64,000 nucleotides of DNA from Bradyrhizobium sp. MOS003 (GTDB taxonomy: Bacteria; Pseudomonadota; Alphaproteobacteria; Rhizobiales; Xanthobacteraceae): contig NZ_PYFW01000004.1 of NCBI RefSeq assembly GCF_003020125.1, forward strand, positions 372,001 through 436,000, written 5' to 3'. The translations under genes and the position numbers were made by a program. Within the stretch, counting starts at the first letter, position 1. Every line of letters begins with the position of its first letter. The notes under the pieces were generated by a model that saw nothing but the letters and a program-made list of their open reading frames with translations, ran no database searches and was not told the DNA's origin. Of the stretch, positions 17,467-27,077 are shown in pieces.

Positions 17467-19071
17467 TCACATCCTGAACAGGCCGAATTTCGTCGGCTCG
17501 ATCGGCGCATTCGACGCCGCCGAGAGGCCAAGGCCGAGCACGAGGCGGGTGTCGGCGGGATCGATCACGCCGTCGTCCCACAGCCGCGCAGTCGCGTAAT
17601 ACGGGTGCCCCTGGCTCTCGTATTGCGCGCGAATGGGCTCGCGGAATTTGTCTTCCTCGTCCTTCGACCAGCTATCGCCCTTGGCCTCGATATTGTCGCG
17701 GCGGACCTGGCTCAGCACCATCGAGGCCTGCTCGCCGCCCATCACCGAGATGCGCGCGTTCGGCCACATCCACAGGAAACGCGGTGAGTAGGCACGGCCG
17801 CACATGCCGTAATTGCCGGCGCCGTAGGAGCCGCCGATCACGACGGTGAATTTCGGCACCGAGGCGGTCGCGACTGCCGTCACCAGCTTGGCGCCGTCGC
17901 GCGCGATGCCGCCGGCCTCGTATTTCTTGCCGACCATGAAGCCGGTGATGTTCTGCAGGAACACGAGGGGAATGCCGCGCTGGCAGCACAGTTCGATGAA
18001 ATGTGCGCCCTTCAGCGAGCTCTCGCTGAACAGGATGCCGTTGTTGGCGATGATGCCGACCGGATAGCCCCAGATGTGGGCGAAGCCGCAGACCAGCGTC
18101 GTCCCGTACAACTTCTTGAATTCGTCGAACTCGGAGCCGTCGACGACACGGGCGATGATGTCGCGCACGTCGAACGGCTTGCGGCCGTCGACGGGCACCA
18201 CGCCGTAAATCTCCTCCGCCGCGAACAGCGGCTCGCGTGGCTTGTGCATGTTGAGGTTTGGCCGCGTGGCGGGCTTCAAGGTGCCGACGATGCGCCGGGC
18301 GATGCCGATCGCATGGGCATCGTTCTGGGCGTAGTGATCGGTCACGCCCGACTGACGCGAATGCACGTCGGCACCGCCGAGCTCTTCCGCGCTCACAACC
18401 TCGCCGGTCGCAGCTTTCACCAGCGGCGGACCGCCGAGGAAGATGGTTCCCTGGTTGCGCACGATGATGCTCTCATCCGACATCGCCGGCACATAGGCAC
18501 CGCCGGCGGTGCACGATCCCATCACGATCGCAATCTGCGGAATGCCCTGCGACGACATCTGTGCCTGGTTGTAGAAGATGCGGCCGAAATGCCGCTCGTC
18601 CGGAAAGATCTCGTCCTGCAGTGGCAGGAAGGCGCCGCCGGAATCGACCATGTAGACGCAGGGAAGATTGTTCTGCCGCGCCACGTCCTGCGCGCGTAAA
18701 TGCTTCTTCACGGTCATGGGGTAATAGGTGCCGCCCTTGATGGTGGCATCGTTGGCGACGATCACGCATTCACGACCGGCAACGCGCCCGACCCCCGTCA
18801 CCACGCTCGCCGAATGCACGTCACCGCCATAGAGGCCGTAGGCCGCGAGCGGCGACAGCTCCAGGAACGAAGTGCCGGGATCGACCAGGAGGTCGACGCG
18901 CTCGCGCGCCAGCATCTTGCCGCGCGCGGTGTGGCGGTTGCGCGAGGCCTCTCCGCCGCCGCCGGCGACCTGGCTGAGCTTTTCGCGCAAATCCGCGACA
19001 AGCGAGCGCATGGCCTCGGAGTTGCGCGCAAAGTCTGACGACGACGGATCGATGCTGGAATGGAGCGGCAT
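17467..19071 (-). CDS. mccB: Methylcrotonyl-CoA carboxylase beta (carboxyltransferase) subunit
   Basis: A 534-aa carboxyltransferase with the two crotonase-like halves: YMVDSGGAFLPLQDEIFPDE and GSCTAGGAYVPAMSDE in the first, and ITGFMVGKKYEAGGIARDGA and GGSYGAGNYGMCGRAYSPRF in the second. These are oxyanion-hole glycines typical of MCC rather than propionyl-CoA carboxylase. It works with mccA to make 3-methylglutaconyl-CoA. It is 24 bp from ivd and 4 bp from mccA in one operon. Confidence 0.94.
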   Translation of the reverse strand: MPLHSSIDPSSSDFARNSEAMRSLVADLREKLSQVAGGGGEASRNRHTARGKMLARERVDLLVDPGTSFLELSPLAAYGLYGGDVHSASVVTGVGRVAGRECVIVANDATIKGGTYYPMTVKKHLRAQDVARQNNLPCVYMVDSGGAFLPLQDEIFPDERHFGRIFYNQAQMSSQGIPQIAIVMGSCTAGGAYVPAMSDESIIVRNQGTIFLGGPPLVKAATGEVVSAEELGGADVHSRQSGVTDHYAQNDAHAIGIARRIVGTLKPATRPNLNMHKPREPLFAAEEIYGVVPVDGRKPFDVRDIIARVVDGSEFDEFKKLYGTTLVCGFAHIWGYPVGIIANNGILFSESSLKGAHFIELCCQRGIPLVFLQNITGFMVGKKYEAGGIARDGAKLVTAVATASVPKFTVVIGGSYGAGNYGMCGRAYSPRFLWMWPNARISVMGGEQASMVLSQVRRDNIEAKGDSWSKDEEDKFREPIRAQYESQGHPYYATARLWDDGVIDPADTRLVLGLGLSAASNAPIEPTKFGLFRM

Positions 19072-19095
19072 GTTGATTCCAATTGGGTGAAGGTT

Positions 19096-20268
19096 TTAAG
19101 CCGTCTCGGACATCAGTTCGCGGCCGATCAGCATGCGGCGAACTTCGGACGTCCCCGCGCCGATCTCGTACAATTTTGCGTCGCGCCACAGGCGCCCCAC
19201 AGGAAATTCGCTGGTGTAGCCGACGCCGCCAAGCGCCTGGATCGCCTCGCCCGCCATCCACGTTGCCTTTTCCGCGGAATAGAGGATCGCAGCCGCCGCG
19301 TCCTTGCGCAAGCTGCGGGCGTGGTCGGCGCGGTCGCAGGCGCGGCCCACCGCATAGACGTAAGCGCGCGTGGCCTGCCAGGTCGCGTACATGTCGGCGA
19401 GCTTGCCCTGCATCAGTTGGAAGTCGCCGATCGGCTGGCCGAACTGCTTGCGCTCGTGCATATAAGGCACGACCGCGTCCATGCAGGCCGCCATGATGCC
19501 GAGCGGGCCGCCCGACAGTACCGTGCGCTCATAGTCGAGGCCGGACATCAGCACCTTGACGCCCTCGCCCACCTTGCCGAGCACGTTCTCCTCCGGCACC
19601 TCGCATTCGTCGAAGAACAAGGGATAGGTGTTGGAGCCGCGCATGCCGAGCTTGTCGAGATGCTGGCCGTGGGTAAACCCCTTGAAACCCTTCTCGATCA
19701 GGAAAGCGGTCATGCCGCGCGGGCCGGCCTCGGGATCGGTCTTGGCGTAGACGACGAGCACGTCGGCGTCGCCGCCATTGGTGATCCACATCTTGGAGCC
19801 GTTGAGCACATAGCGATCGCCGCGCTTGTCGGCGCGCAGCTTCATCGAGACGACGTCGGAGCCGGCGCCCGGCTCGGACATCGCAAGCGCGCCCACATAG
19901 TCGCCGGAGATCAGCTTCGGCAGATAGCGCTGGCGCTGCGCGTCGTTGCCGTTGCGTCGGATCTGGTTGACGCAGAGGTTGGAGTGGGCGCCGTAGGACA
20001 GGCCGACGGCCGCAGAGCCGCGCGAGACCTCCTCCATGGCGACGATGTGGGCGAGATAGCCCATGTTCGAGCCGCCATATTGCTCCGGCGCGGTCATGCC
20101 GTGCAGGCCGAGGTCGCCAAGGCGCTTCCAGAGGTCGGCCGGAAACAGATTGGCCTTCTCGATCTCAGCGGCGCGCGGCGTAATCTCCGCCTCCACGAAG
20201 GCGCGCACGGTGTCGCGCAGCATGCTGATGTCTTCGCCCAGATCGAAATCGATGCTCGGGATGTTCAA
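19096..20268 (-). CDS. ivd: Isovaleryl-CoA dehydrogenase
   Basis: A 390-aa FAD acyl-CoA dehydrogenase, first committed step of leucine degradation after keto-acid decarboxylation. It starts MNIPSIDFDLGEDISMLRDT. Acyl-CoA dehydrogenase signatures are GALAMSEPGAGSDVVSMKLR (FAD/substrate loop) and QALGGVGYTSEFPVGRLWRD near the C-terminus. YGAHSNLCVNQIRRNG and the Glu in the DYERTVLSGGPLGIM region are characteristic of the isovaleryl subclass. First gene of the operon; the 99-bp gap to the divergent AraC-type gene holds both promoters. Confidence 0.93.
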   Translation of the reverse strand: MNIPSIDFDLGEDISMLRDTVRAFVEAEITPRAAEIEKANLFPADLWKRLGDLGLHGMTAPEQYGGSNMGYLAHIVAMEEVSRGSAAVGLSYGAHSNLCVNQIRRNGNDAQRQRYLPKLISGDYVGALAMSEPGAGSDVVSMKLRADKRGDRYVLNGSKMWITNGGDADVLVVYAKTDPEAGPRGMTAFLIEKGFKGFTHGQHLDKLGMRGSNTYPLFFDECEVPEENVLGKVGEGVKVLMSGLDYERTVLSGGPLGIMAACMDAVVPYMHERKQFGQPIGDFQLMQGKLADMYATWQATRAYVYAVGRACDRADHARSLRKDAAAAILYSAEKATWMAGEAIQALGGVGYTSEFPVGRLWRDAKLYEIGAGTSEVRRMLIGRELMSETA

Positions 20269-20367
20269 GGCGATTCCTCCGTCTTTTATCGCCCGAACCT
20301 ACCTCCGTCCGGGCGCCTTGGCGGTCGAAAAGGTTGCATTTTCCGCCAACTTTGGCGAGGATTTTTC

Positions 20368-21396
20368 ATGACCTTCCAAGCCGCGACCGCGACGCCCCGC
20401 CGCGCCATGACCCCCGCCGCCTTCGTTCGCGGCGTGGTCGCGGCCTATGCTCGCTATGGGCGGGATCCGGCTGAAGCCCTGGGCAAGGGACAGGTCACCG
20501 AAGACCTCGTTCAATCCGCGGATGCGCGGGTCACGGCGGCCCAGTTCGAGGCGCTGGCTGGCCATGCGATGCGCGAACTCGACGACGAGGCGCTCGGCTG
20601 GTTCTCGCGCCGGCTGCCCTGGGGAACCTACGGCATGCTGTGCCGCGCCTCGATCACGGCCCCGACGCTCGAAGTCGCGCTCAAACGCTGGTGCCGACAT
20701 CACCGCCTGCTCACCGAGGACGTGTTGTTCGAACTCGCGATCAGCGATGAAACCGCGACCATCTCCATTCGCGAGCAGCGCGACCTCGGCCCTCTGCGCG
20801 AATTCTGCCTGGTCACCCTGCTCCGCTATGTGCTCGGCTTCTCCTGCTGGGCGGTCGATTCCGCGATCGCGCTGCGCGCGGCGGCGTTTCCCTATGCCGA
20901 GCCCGGCCATGTCTCGGTCTATCCCACCATCTTCTGCAGGACTCTGAGCTTCAACGCGGATGGTGCCCGCATAGTCTTCGACAGGCACTATCTGTCGCTG
21001 CCGATCACCCGTAGCGCCGCCGATCTCGACAACATGCTCAAGGGCGCGTTGCGGCTGACCGTTCTGCCCTATCGCCGCGACCGGCTACTGGTCGAACGTG
21101 TCCGCCGCGTGCTGCGCACTGCGCGCGGCCGCGGTCTAGGCGCCGAGGATGTCGCAAGCGAACTGGCGCTCTCCACCCGTACCATGCATCGGCGCCTGCG
21201 CGAGGAAGCCACCTCGCTGCGCAACCTCAAGGAAGAGGCAAAATTCGAACTGGCAAAACAGGAACTGATGCGCGGCCGCACGCCGATCAAACGCATCGCG
21301 GAGATCTCCGGCTTTCGCAACGAGAAGAGCTTCTCCCGCGCCTTCCGCACCTGGACAGGCGCGAGCCCGCGCGAGTTTCGCGGCAGGTATCGCTGA
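20368..21396 (+). CDS. AraC family transcriptional regulator, probably of the leucine operon
   Basis: A 342-aa regulator from ATG 20368. The N-terminal 230 residues form a ligand-sensing domain of the arabinose-binding-like type found in OruR/ArgR-like AraC proteins. The C-terminal double helix-turn-helix is seen in GAEDVASELALSTRTMHRRL and PIKRIAEISGFRNEKSFSRA followed by FRTWTGASPREFRGRYR. It is divergent from ivd with a 99-bp shared promoter region, hence the inferred target. Many gamma- and betaproteobacteria use a MerR-type LiuR here instead. Confidence 0.85.
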   Translation: MTFQAATATPRRAMTPAAFVRGVVAAYARYGRDPAEALGKGQVTEDLVQSADARVTAAQFEALAGHAMRELDDEALGWFSRRLPWGTYGMLCRASITAPTLEVALKRWCRHHRLLTEDVLFELAISDETATISIREQRDLGPLREFCLVTLLRYVLGFSCWAVDSAIALRAAAFPYAEPGHVSVYPTIFCRTLSFNADGARIVFDRHYLSLPITRSAADLDNMLKGALRLTVLPYRRDRLLVERVRRVLRTARGRGLGAEDVASELALSTRTMHRRLREEATSLRNLKEEAKFELAKQELMRGRTPIKRIAEISGFRNEKSFSRAFRTWTGASPREFRGRYR

Positions 21397-21492
21397 AGCG
21401 CCTCCGAGCCATCGCCTTGCCGCCATGAACCAACGGCCTCCGGGATCAATCCCGAAGGCCGCAACATCGCGAAACCGGTGTCGGTTTCGACG

Positions 21493-21792
21493 TCAGTTCG
21501 AGTTGGTCTGACCACCGGAGCGAAGTCTGGCGCGTGGTTTCGCGTGCTTCGGCTGATAGGCGAGCGCATCGTTCGAGGTCTTCGTGCCGCCGCTCTGCGA
21601 GCAGGTGCCGCCGATACCGCCGGCCGCCTGCTGACAGGCTTCCATCGTCGGAAAGCCGCAACCGTGCGCGGCCTGGGCGCCGTTGGTGATGCAGTAGTCG
21701 TCGGCCCTGGCAGCCGGCGCGGTCATCACGAGAAACGCAGAGGCGAACAGCGTCGCGGCGGAGGCGACGAACGTCTTGGAGCTCGAGGTCAT
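21493..21792 (-). CDS. Secreted Cys-containing small protein, DUF3551-like
   Basis: A 99-aa exported protein. Start ATG 21792 follows GGAAAAGAC. The signal peptide ends at APAARA-DD. The mature region DYCITNGAQAAHGCGFPTME plus ACQQAAGGIGGTC has the four-Cys spacing of DUF3551 proteins, abundant in Bradyrhizobium. The basic C-terminal tail (KHAKPRARLRSGGQ) is unusual for them. Function is unknown. The upstream 235 bp is unusually AT-rich. Confidence 0.65.
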   Translation of the reverse strand: MTSSSKTFVASAATLFASAFLVMTAPAARADDYCITNGAQAAHGCGFPTMEACQQAAGGIGGTCSQSGGTKTSNDALAYQPKHAKPRARLRSGGQTNSN

Positions 21793-22027
21793 GTTGTCTT
21801 TTCCTGCTTGAGGGCCCCACAAAAGAATCCCCGGCATGCGACACATGCTGAGGTTCACACCTCGCATCTAGGCGGCGCACGGGCTCCGACAATCACGGAT
21901 CAGCGCATTGCAGGACTTCCCAAATCACATGTCACAGTTAGGTGAATTACTAAGTTATAAATTCGTAATAATCGAAACTGTATTCCCTTAGCGGTCAGCG
22001 TTCCGAGTCGGAATTATTGTGCGCAGC
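21793..22027. other. AT-rich intergenic region
   Basis: 235 bp with a clear AT-rich core at about 21925-21990 (for example AAGTTATAAATTCGTAATAA), unlike the surrounding high-GC sequence. It probably contains the promoter of the 21792 gene. No gene is seen. Confidence 0.4.
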
Positions 22028-22531
22028 CTAGGTTGCCGGCGCCGTCAGTTCCTGCAGCGGCAGCGGCACATCCTTCGCAACACCCAGCACCGGGAAGCTG
22101 CGAACGTTCTTTACGTCAGGCATCGCGGCGAAATGCAGCAGTTGCTGGCGCATGCTCTCGACGCTCGGCGCGACGCATTTGAGGAGATAGTCGGTGTCGC
22201 CGGAAATCCGCCAGCACTGCTGGATGCGCGGGATCGCGGCGATCGAGCTCTCGAACGCCTCGAGCACCGGCTGCGCCTGGCTGCCGAGCTGGATCGAGAC
22301 GAACGACACCACTTCGTAACCAAGACGCCGCTCGTCGATAACGGCCCGCACCGCCCGGATCACGCCGCGGCTGAACAGCGATTTCAACCGCCGCAGGCAG
22401 TTCGGCGCGGACACGCCGACGCGCAGCGCCAGTTCGTTGTTGCGGATGCGCCCGTCCTGCTGCAGCTCGGAGAGAATCTTCAGATCGACGCCGTCGAGCT
22501 GGTCACGCCCGGCCATACCCTGCCTCGTCAT
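22028..22531 (-). CDS. Lrp/AsnC family transcriptional regulator
   Basis: A 167-aa feast/famine regulator. The N-terminal helix-turn-helix is DLKILSELQQDGRIRNNELA followed by LRVGVSAPNCLRRLKSLFSR. The C-terminal RAM ligand domain has the GYEVVSFVSIQLGSQ strand and CWRISGDTDYLLKCVA. Such proteins sense amino acids and act as octamers. Its target is not evident, as both neighbours are unrelated. The start could also be 22516 (MAGRDQ). Confidence 0.88.
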   Translation of the reverse strand: MTRQGMAGRDQLDGVDLKILSELQQDGRIRNNELALRVGVSAPNCLRRLKSLFSRGVIRAVRAVIDERRLGYEVVSFVSIQLGSQAQPVLEAFESSIAAIPRIQQCWRISGDTDYLLKCVAPSVESMRQQLLHFAAMPDVKNVRSFPVLGVAKDVPLPLQELTAPAT

Positions 22532-22673
22532 ATCCCGTCAGGTAGGCCAGCGAAGCACGGACCACAATCACTGCCAAGGGCTCTGGCAGCCGTATCGCAA
22601 CATCATCGGGCGGACGCCAAGTCTCCAACCCTGGCGCGCTCCGACTTCTCATCGGCATGCATGTGATGTTTCT

Positions 22674-24559
22674 CTACCTGCAGATCTCGACCAAACCACC
22701 CATACCATTTGCCGCGTATGTCGAGCCGACGCTTCCCGAACCGGCCGCGGCACTAGCGCGTTCCAGCCTGCAGCCTTTCTGGACCGGGCGACAGCCGGTT
22801 TGACCGCAGATTATCTGACCCGAGGCTTGCGGCTTTGACGGCATTTGCTCAATCTGCTTGCGCTCGGCATCACGCGGCTTTTGGTCGTCGCGCGTGGCAA
22901 CGGGCTTTTTCTCCTGCAGCTTCTCGCATTCATTGTCATCATTGACGCGGTAGCCGGAGCGACAGGTGATCTTTGCGCATGTGTCTCCGCTGGCCTTGTA
23001 GCCGCGGTCGCAAATCAGGGGGCAGACGCGACCTTGCTTCGACTTGATAGCATCAAGCGCGTCTAAGCTCGCGAGCTTCGGCTCGAACGTCGTACCGGCA
23101 TGTTTGTTGAACAGTGTCAGCGAGCGCTGCGACTGCGCGTTCCACTCGCCGTCGCTGGCGCCTGTCAGACACCCGACACGGCGCAGCTCCAATTGAACCA
23201 GCTTCGCCGTCTCCGGTGGCGAGAGGCTCGGTTGCGTTGACGCCGGAGCGATAGCAGCAATTTTCTGCTCACCCTCCTCCTTCGCCTTGGTCTCGGCAGC
23301 TTTCCTCTCCGCAGCCTGCTTCGCCGCCAACTCCGCAGCTGCCTTCTCATTGGCGATCCGGTCTGCGACAATCTTTTCTGCCGCCTGCTTTTCAGCAAGT
23401 GCCTTCGCTGCGGCAGCCTCAGCCTCCTTTCGCCGCTGCTCTGCAGCTGCTGCGCGGGCCTCTTCAATCTGCTTCGCCTTTTCGGCGGCAAGACGGGCGT
23501 CCTCGGCCGACTTGGCCGCGGCAGCGGCCTTATCTCGCTCGGCCTTCTTGGCGCGGTCGGCCGCGAGGCGGGCCTTTTCGTCCTCGGCTTCGCGGGCCTT
23601 TTCCGCGGCCACAGCCCGCGCCTCTTCGGCTGCGACCCGGCTCAATTGCCCCTTGGCGAGACTGGCGTAGAAGCCCTCGGGATATTGTGCGAGGAATGCG
23701 GTCCAGACCTCTCGAGAACCGAGTTGGAGCGCGAGTTCGTAATCCCGACGGACGGCATCCTGCGGATTGGCCTGCGGTCCTGTCACGGCTGGCTTTGCCG
23801 GGACCAGCGCGACATCCTCGCCGCCAAGGGAGCCGTAGACGTAGGGCTCTTGTCTGTAGCTCGTGATCTTCAAGACATCGTCTCGGACGAAGCCAAACGC
23901 CTTACGCAGGTCGAGACCGGGTGTCGGCAGACGTTCGACGAGTGCGGTCGCGAAGGGGCTGTTTTTGGAATCGCCGTCAGAAGCCGTTGATCCCGCCTTC
24001 GCGGCGAAAGCGATCATGGTATTCGCGCTCGTCGGCTCGACCTTGGCAAGACCGCGCCCAATAGCGCGGGAGGCGACGGTGCGCCTCATGTTTTTGGCAA
24101 AGGGATTGTCGCGGCAGGCGTCCAGAATAACGAGCCGAAGCTGCTTCGCGGGCTCAACGGCGAACAGTGCACGGTAAGCCCCACGGTCTCGTCGAGAACA
24201 TCGCTATCGGTTTCGAGGGCCGCATCTGTCGGGATCAGGTAATTGGCCCCGTCAAGCTCGATGCCGTGACCCGCATAATAGATAACGGCCACCTCGGCAT
24301 CGCGTGCACGCCCGCCAAACTCGCGTAAAGCCCTGCGCATCTCGGCGGCATTGAGATCGGTCTTGATGTCGACCGAGTCGAATCCGGCTTTCCTGAACAT
24401 GCCGCCAACCAAGGCAGCATCGTTCGCCGGATTGGCGAGCCTGGGTACGCTCTTGTAAGCGGAATTGCCAAGCACCAGCGCAACACGGCGCTCGGCATGA
24501 GCCGAGCCGCAGGCGAGGCTGATCAAGACAAACAATGAAAGCCAGCGAAACGCGCCCAT
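22674..24559 (-). pseudogene. Caspase-like (peptidase C14) secreted protein, frameshifted
   Basis: N-terminal part (24559 to about 24176): signal peptide, then the p20 caspase fold RRVALVLGNSAYKSVPRLAN with the catalytic His in VIYYAGHGIELDGANYLIP. After DETVGL the frame breaks. The continuation in another frame reads YRALFAVEPAKQLRLVILDA-CRDNPFAK and carries the catalytic Cys. One added base near 24175 would join both into a 628-aa protein (1886 nt plus 1 is a multiple of three). The second frame goes on through a long Ala/Glu/Lys coiled coil (about 23270-23640) to a Cys-rich C-terminus (CPLICDRGYKASGDTC). Domain order is that of known rhizobial caspase-family proteins. It is either a recent pseudogene or a sequencing error; the downstream frame is otherwise intact. 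Confidence 0.8.
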
Positions 24560-24689
24560 CCGTGCCCCACCTGTGCGCAGCTTACGATGAGCCTACGAAT
24601 ACGCAAACATCGGCTCCGTGACGTCGATCACACAGCACTGCGCGCTTCACGCTTTGCCGAGGCTAGGATGACGGCCGGCCGGGCCGCCC

Positions 24690-24995
24690 TCAATGCGTCC
24701 AGGGCTCGCCGCGGCGGAACGAGAAATTGTCGGCATAGGCGACCGGGCGGCGGATCGAATCCTGCGGCTCGATCACCTGGTAGGCGATGCCCTTGCGCTC
24801 GCAATAGGCGACCGCCTCTTCTTTGGAATGGAAGCGCAGCGTGATCTGCTGCTTCATGTCACCGGACGAGGTCCAGCCCATCAACGGCTCGACCGAACGC
24901 GGCTGCTCCGGCTCGTAGTCGAGTTGCCATTCCTTCGTCTTGGACCGGCCGGATTGCATCGCGTTCTTGGCGGGCTTGAAAATGCGTGCGGTCAT
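24690..24995 (-). CDS. NADH dehydrogenase accessory subunit, NDUFS4 (18 kDa) family
   Basis: A 101-aa protein of the ETC complex I subunit family (PF04800). MTARIFKPAKNAMQSGRSKT and DYEPEQPRSVEPLMGWTSSG followed by MKQQITLRFHSKEEAVAYCE are the conserved NDUFS4 core, which stabilises the NADH-oxidising arm of complex I in mitochondria and alphaproteobacteria. It acts at the cytoplasmic face of the inner membrane. Start ATG 24995 is chosen; the longer in-frame extension lacks family similarity. It is monocistronic, away from the nuo operon. Confidence 0.9.
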   Translation of the reverse strand: MTARIFKPAKNAMQSGRSKTKEWQLDYEPEQPRSVEPLMGWTSSGDMKQQITLRFHSKEEAVAYCERKGIAYQVIEPQDSIRRPVAYADNFSFRRGEPWTH

Positions 24996-25249
24996 GGGCG
25001 ATCCGGGCCTCTTTCGTCTTTTCGTTCGATTTCGATGCGTCACGGTGGCAGTTGGTGGAAACCGCGGGCATAGTATAGAGACACCGGTCGGGAACTGATC
25101 GGTGATTCCGGCCCTGGCACCCTCCCCGACGGTATAGTCATTATGCTGCACCGTGACAATTGCGTACCCGCCTTCCGCGCCGGGGTCCCGCCCGGCGGCA
25201 CCACCTCGCCGACCTCGGCGTATCCGTCCGCTTCGAGAGCTTCCGTCGC

Positions 25250-26425
25250 ATGGCCTTCCTGAATATCAACGCCACGCTTCCTGAAAAAGGGCGTGACCTC
25301 CGGCTCGACCTGTTTCGCGGCGTCGCGAACTGGGCGATCTTCCTCGACCACATTCCCGACAACGTCGTGAACTGGGTGACGACGCGCAATTACGGCTTTT
25401 CCGACGCCGCCGACCTGTTCGTGTTCATCTCCGGCTATACCGCCTCGTTCGTCTATGCCCGGATGATGCTGGACCGCGGCTTCCTGGTCGGCGCCACCAG
25501 GTTGACCAAGCGGGTCTGGCAGCTCTACGTCGCCCACATCATCCTGTTCGTGATCTACATCGCCTCGATCAGCTATCTGGCGCTGCGCTTCGGCGATAGC
25601 GAGATGATCAACGAGTTCAACGTCGCCGGCCTCGTCGACAACGCGACCGAGACGCTGCGCCAAGGCCTGTTCCTTCGCTTCAAGCCGCTCAATCTCGATG
25701 TGCTGCCGCTCTACATCGTGCTGATGGGCCTGTTTCCGCCGGTGCTGTGGTTCATGCTGCGCAAGCCCGATCTGACGATGGGGCTTTCGATCGTGCTGTG
25801 GCTGGCGGCGCGCCATTTCGGCTGGAATTTGACCGCCTATCCGGCCGGCCAGTGGTACTTCAACCCGTATTGCTGGCAGGTGCTGTTCGTGTTCGGCGCC
25901 TGGTGCGCGATGGGCGGCGCGCGGCGCTCGATGGGTTTGATCAATGCGCCGGTCACGCTATGGCTGTGCCTCGGTTACATGCTGTTCGCGCTGGTGATGA
26001 CCATGGCTGGCCGCTTCCCGGCCTTGGGCGGCATGTTCCCGGAGTGGCTGTTCTCGGCCTTCAATCCCAACGACAAGACCAACCTCGCGCCCTACCGCTT
26101 CCTGCATTTCGTCGTGATCGTGATCCTGGTGATCCGCTTCGTGCCCAAGGAATGGCCGGGGCTTGAATGGAAGGTGTTCGATCCCCTGATCGTCTGCGGC
26201 CAGCAATCGCTCGCCGTATTCTGCGTCGGCGTGTTCCTGTCCTTCGTCGGCCATTTCGAGCTGTCGATGAGCTCCGGCTCGCTGCTCGCGCAGATCTTCG
26301 TCAGCGTCGCCGGCATCGCGATCATGACGACGGTGGCCTATTACATTTCGTGGTCGAAGAAGCAGGACAAGCCGCTCAAGCCACCGCCCCCCAAGCCTGC
26401 GGCAGCCGCGGCGAAGGCGGCCTGA
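25250..26425 (+). CDS. opgC: OpgC-type glucan succinyltransferase (membrane)
   Basis: A 391-aa polytopic membrane protein of the OpgC family (PF10129; acyltransferase-3-like), which adds succinyl groups to osmoregulated periplasmic glucans. The N-terminus RDLRLDLFRGVANWAIFLDH carries the conserved Arg and His of this superfamily, and ADLFVFISGYTASFVYARMM follows. About ten membrane helices, then a Lys/Pro/Ala tail. Start ATG 25250 is favoured (GAGAG upstream) over 25160, which adds an unrelated Arg-rich leader. Confidence 0.82.
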   Translation: MAFLNINATLPEKGRDLRLDLFRGVANWAIFLDHIPDNVVNWVTTRNYGFSDAADLFVFISGYTASFVYARMMLDRGFLVGATRLTKRVWQLYVAHIILFVIYIASISYLALRFGDSEMINEFNVAGLVDNATETLRQGLFLRFKPLNLDVLPLYIVLMGLFPPVLWFMLRKPDLTMGLSIVLWLAARHFGWNLTAYPAGQWYFNPYCWQVLFVFGAWCAMGGARRSMGLINAPVTLWLCLGYMLFALVMTMAGRFPALGGMFPEWLFSAFNPNDKTNLAPYRFLHFVVIVILVIRFVPKEWPGLEWKVFDPLIVCGQQSLAVFCVGVFLSFVGHFELSMSSGSLLAQIFVSVAGIAIMTTVAYYISWSKKQDKPLKPPPPKPAAAAAKAA

Positions 26426-26492
26426 GCCGGGACCGCCTGCCGGTTGGAGTTCTCCCTTCAATCGCCATCGGCCGAGATCGATTGACGTGGAA

Positions 26493-26512
26493 CGGTTGAC
26501 TTGGGTCAACCG
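26493..26512. promoter_or_regulatory. Perfect inverted repeat, possible operator
   Basis: CGGTTGAC-TTGG-GTCAACCG, an 8-bp perfect dyad 81 bp before the start of the 26593 gene and 68 bp after the opgC stop. It has no T-run, so an operator is likelier than a terminator. Confidence 0.35.
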
Positions 26513-26592
26513 GAGGCGGCGGCGGCCGGCCTAGTGTCGTCATGACTCGCGCCGCCGCACCGGCGGCCTCCCCTCGGACAAGGCCAAAGCAC

Positions 26593-26991
26593 ATGCCCTC
26601 TCATTTTCACGCCGTGGTATGGATCGACCATTCGCAGGCCAGGATCTTCCATCTCGGCCTGAGCGGCTCGGACGAAATCACATTGCATCCGCAGCTGGCA
26701 ACGCGTCACCTTCATCACAAGGCCAACGCGATCGGCAGCGGTCATGCCGCCCCTGACAAGGCGTTCTACGGCGAGGTGACCAACGCCCTGGCCGATGCCG
26801 GTGAGATCCTCATCATCGGTCCGGCCAGCGCGAAGACGGAGCTTGCGAGCCACATTCGCGCGAGCGCACCAGATGTTGCCAAGCGGATTGCCGCGGTGGA
26901 AGCCGCCGATCATCCCTCGGACGCCGAGATCATCGCCTATGCGAAACGTCACTTCAAGCTGCCGCTGCCGCGCGTACAGGCGCCCGGATAG
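26593..26991 (+). CDS. eRF1-domain-like translational machinery protein
   Basis: A 132-aa cytoplasmic protein. It opens HFHAVVWIDHSQARIFHLGL and contains ALADAGEILIIGPASAKTEL, the pattern of small proteins annotated as translational machinery or host-attachment-like proteins, related to the central domain of eRF1. Biochemical role in bacteria is not established. Start ATG 26593 is preferred; 26542 would add an Ala/Arg/Pro-rich leader. No partner gene. Confidence 0.7.
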   Translation: MPSHFHAVVWIDHSQARIFHLGLSGSDEITLHPQLATRHLHHKANAIGSGHAAPDKAFYGEVTNALADAGEILIIGPASAKTELASHIRASAPDVAKRIAAVEAADHPSDAEIIAYAKRHFKLPLPRVQAPG

Positions 26992-27077
26992 GCTGCGGGC
27001 GAACGACACGCTAGCTGGGGCCGCACGGCCTCAGCATAGCAGGGCGCGATGATGGCTCATTCCGAGCTCCTCGCGCT

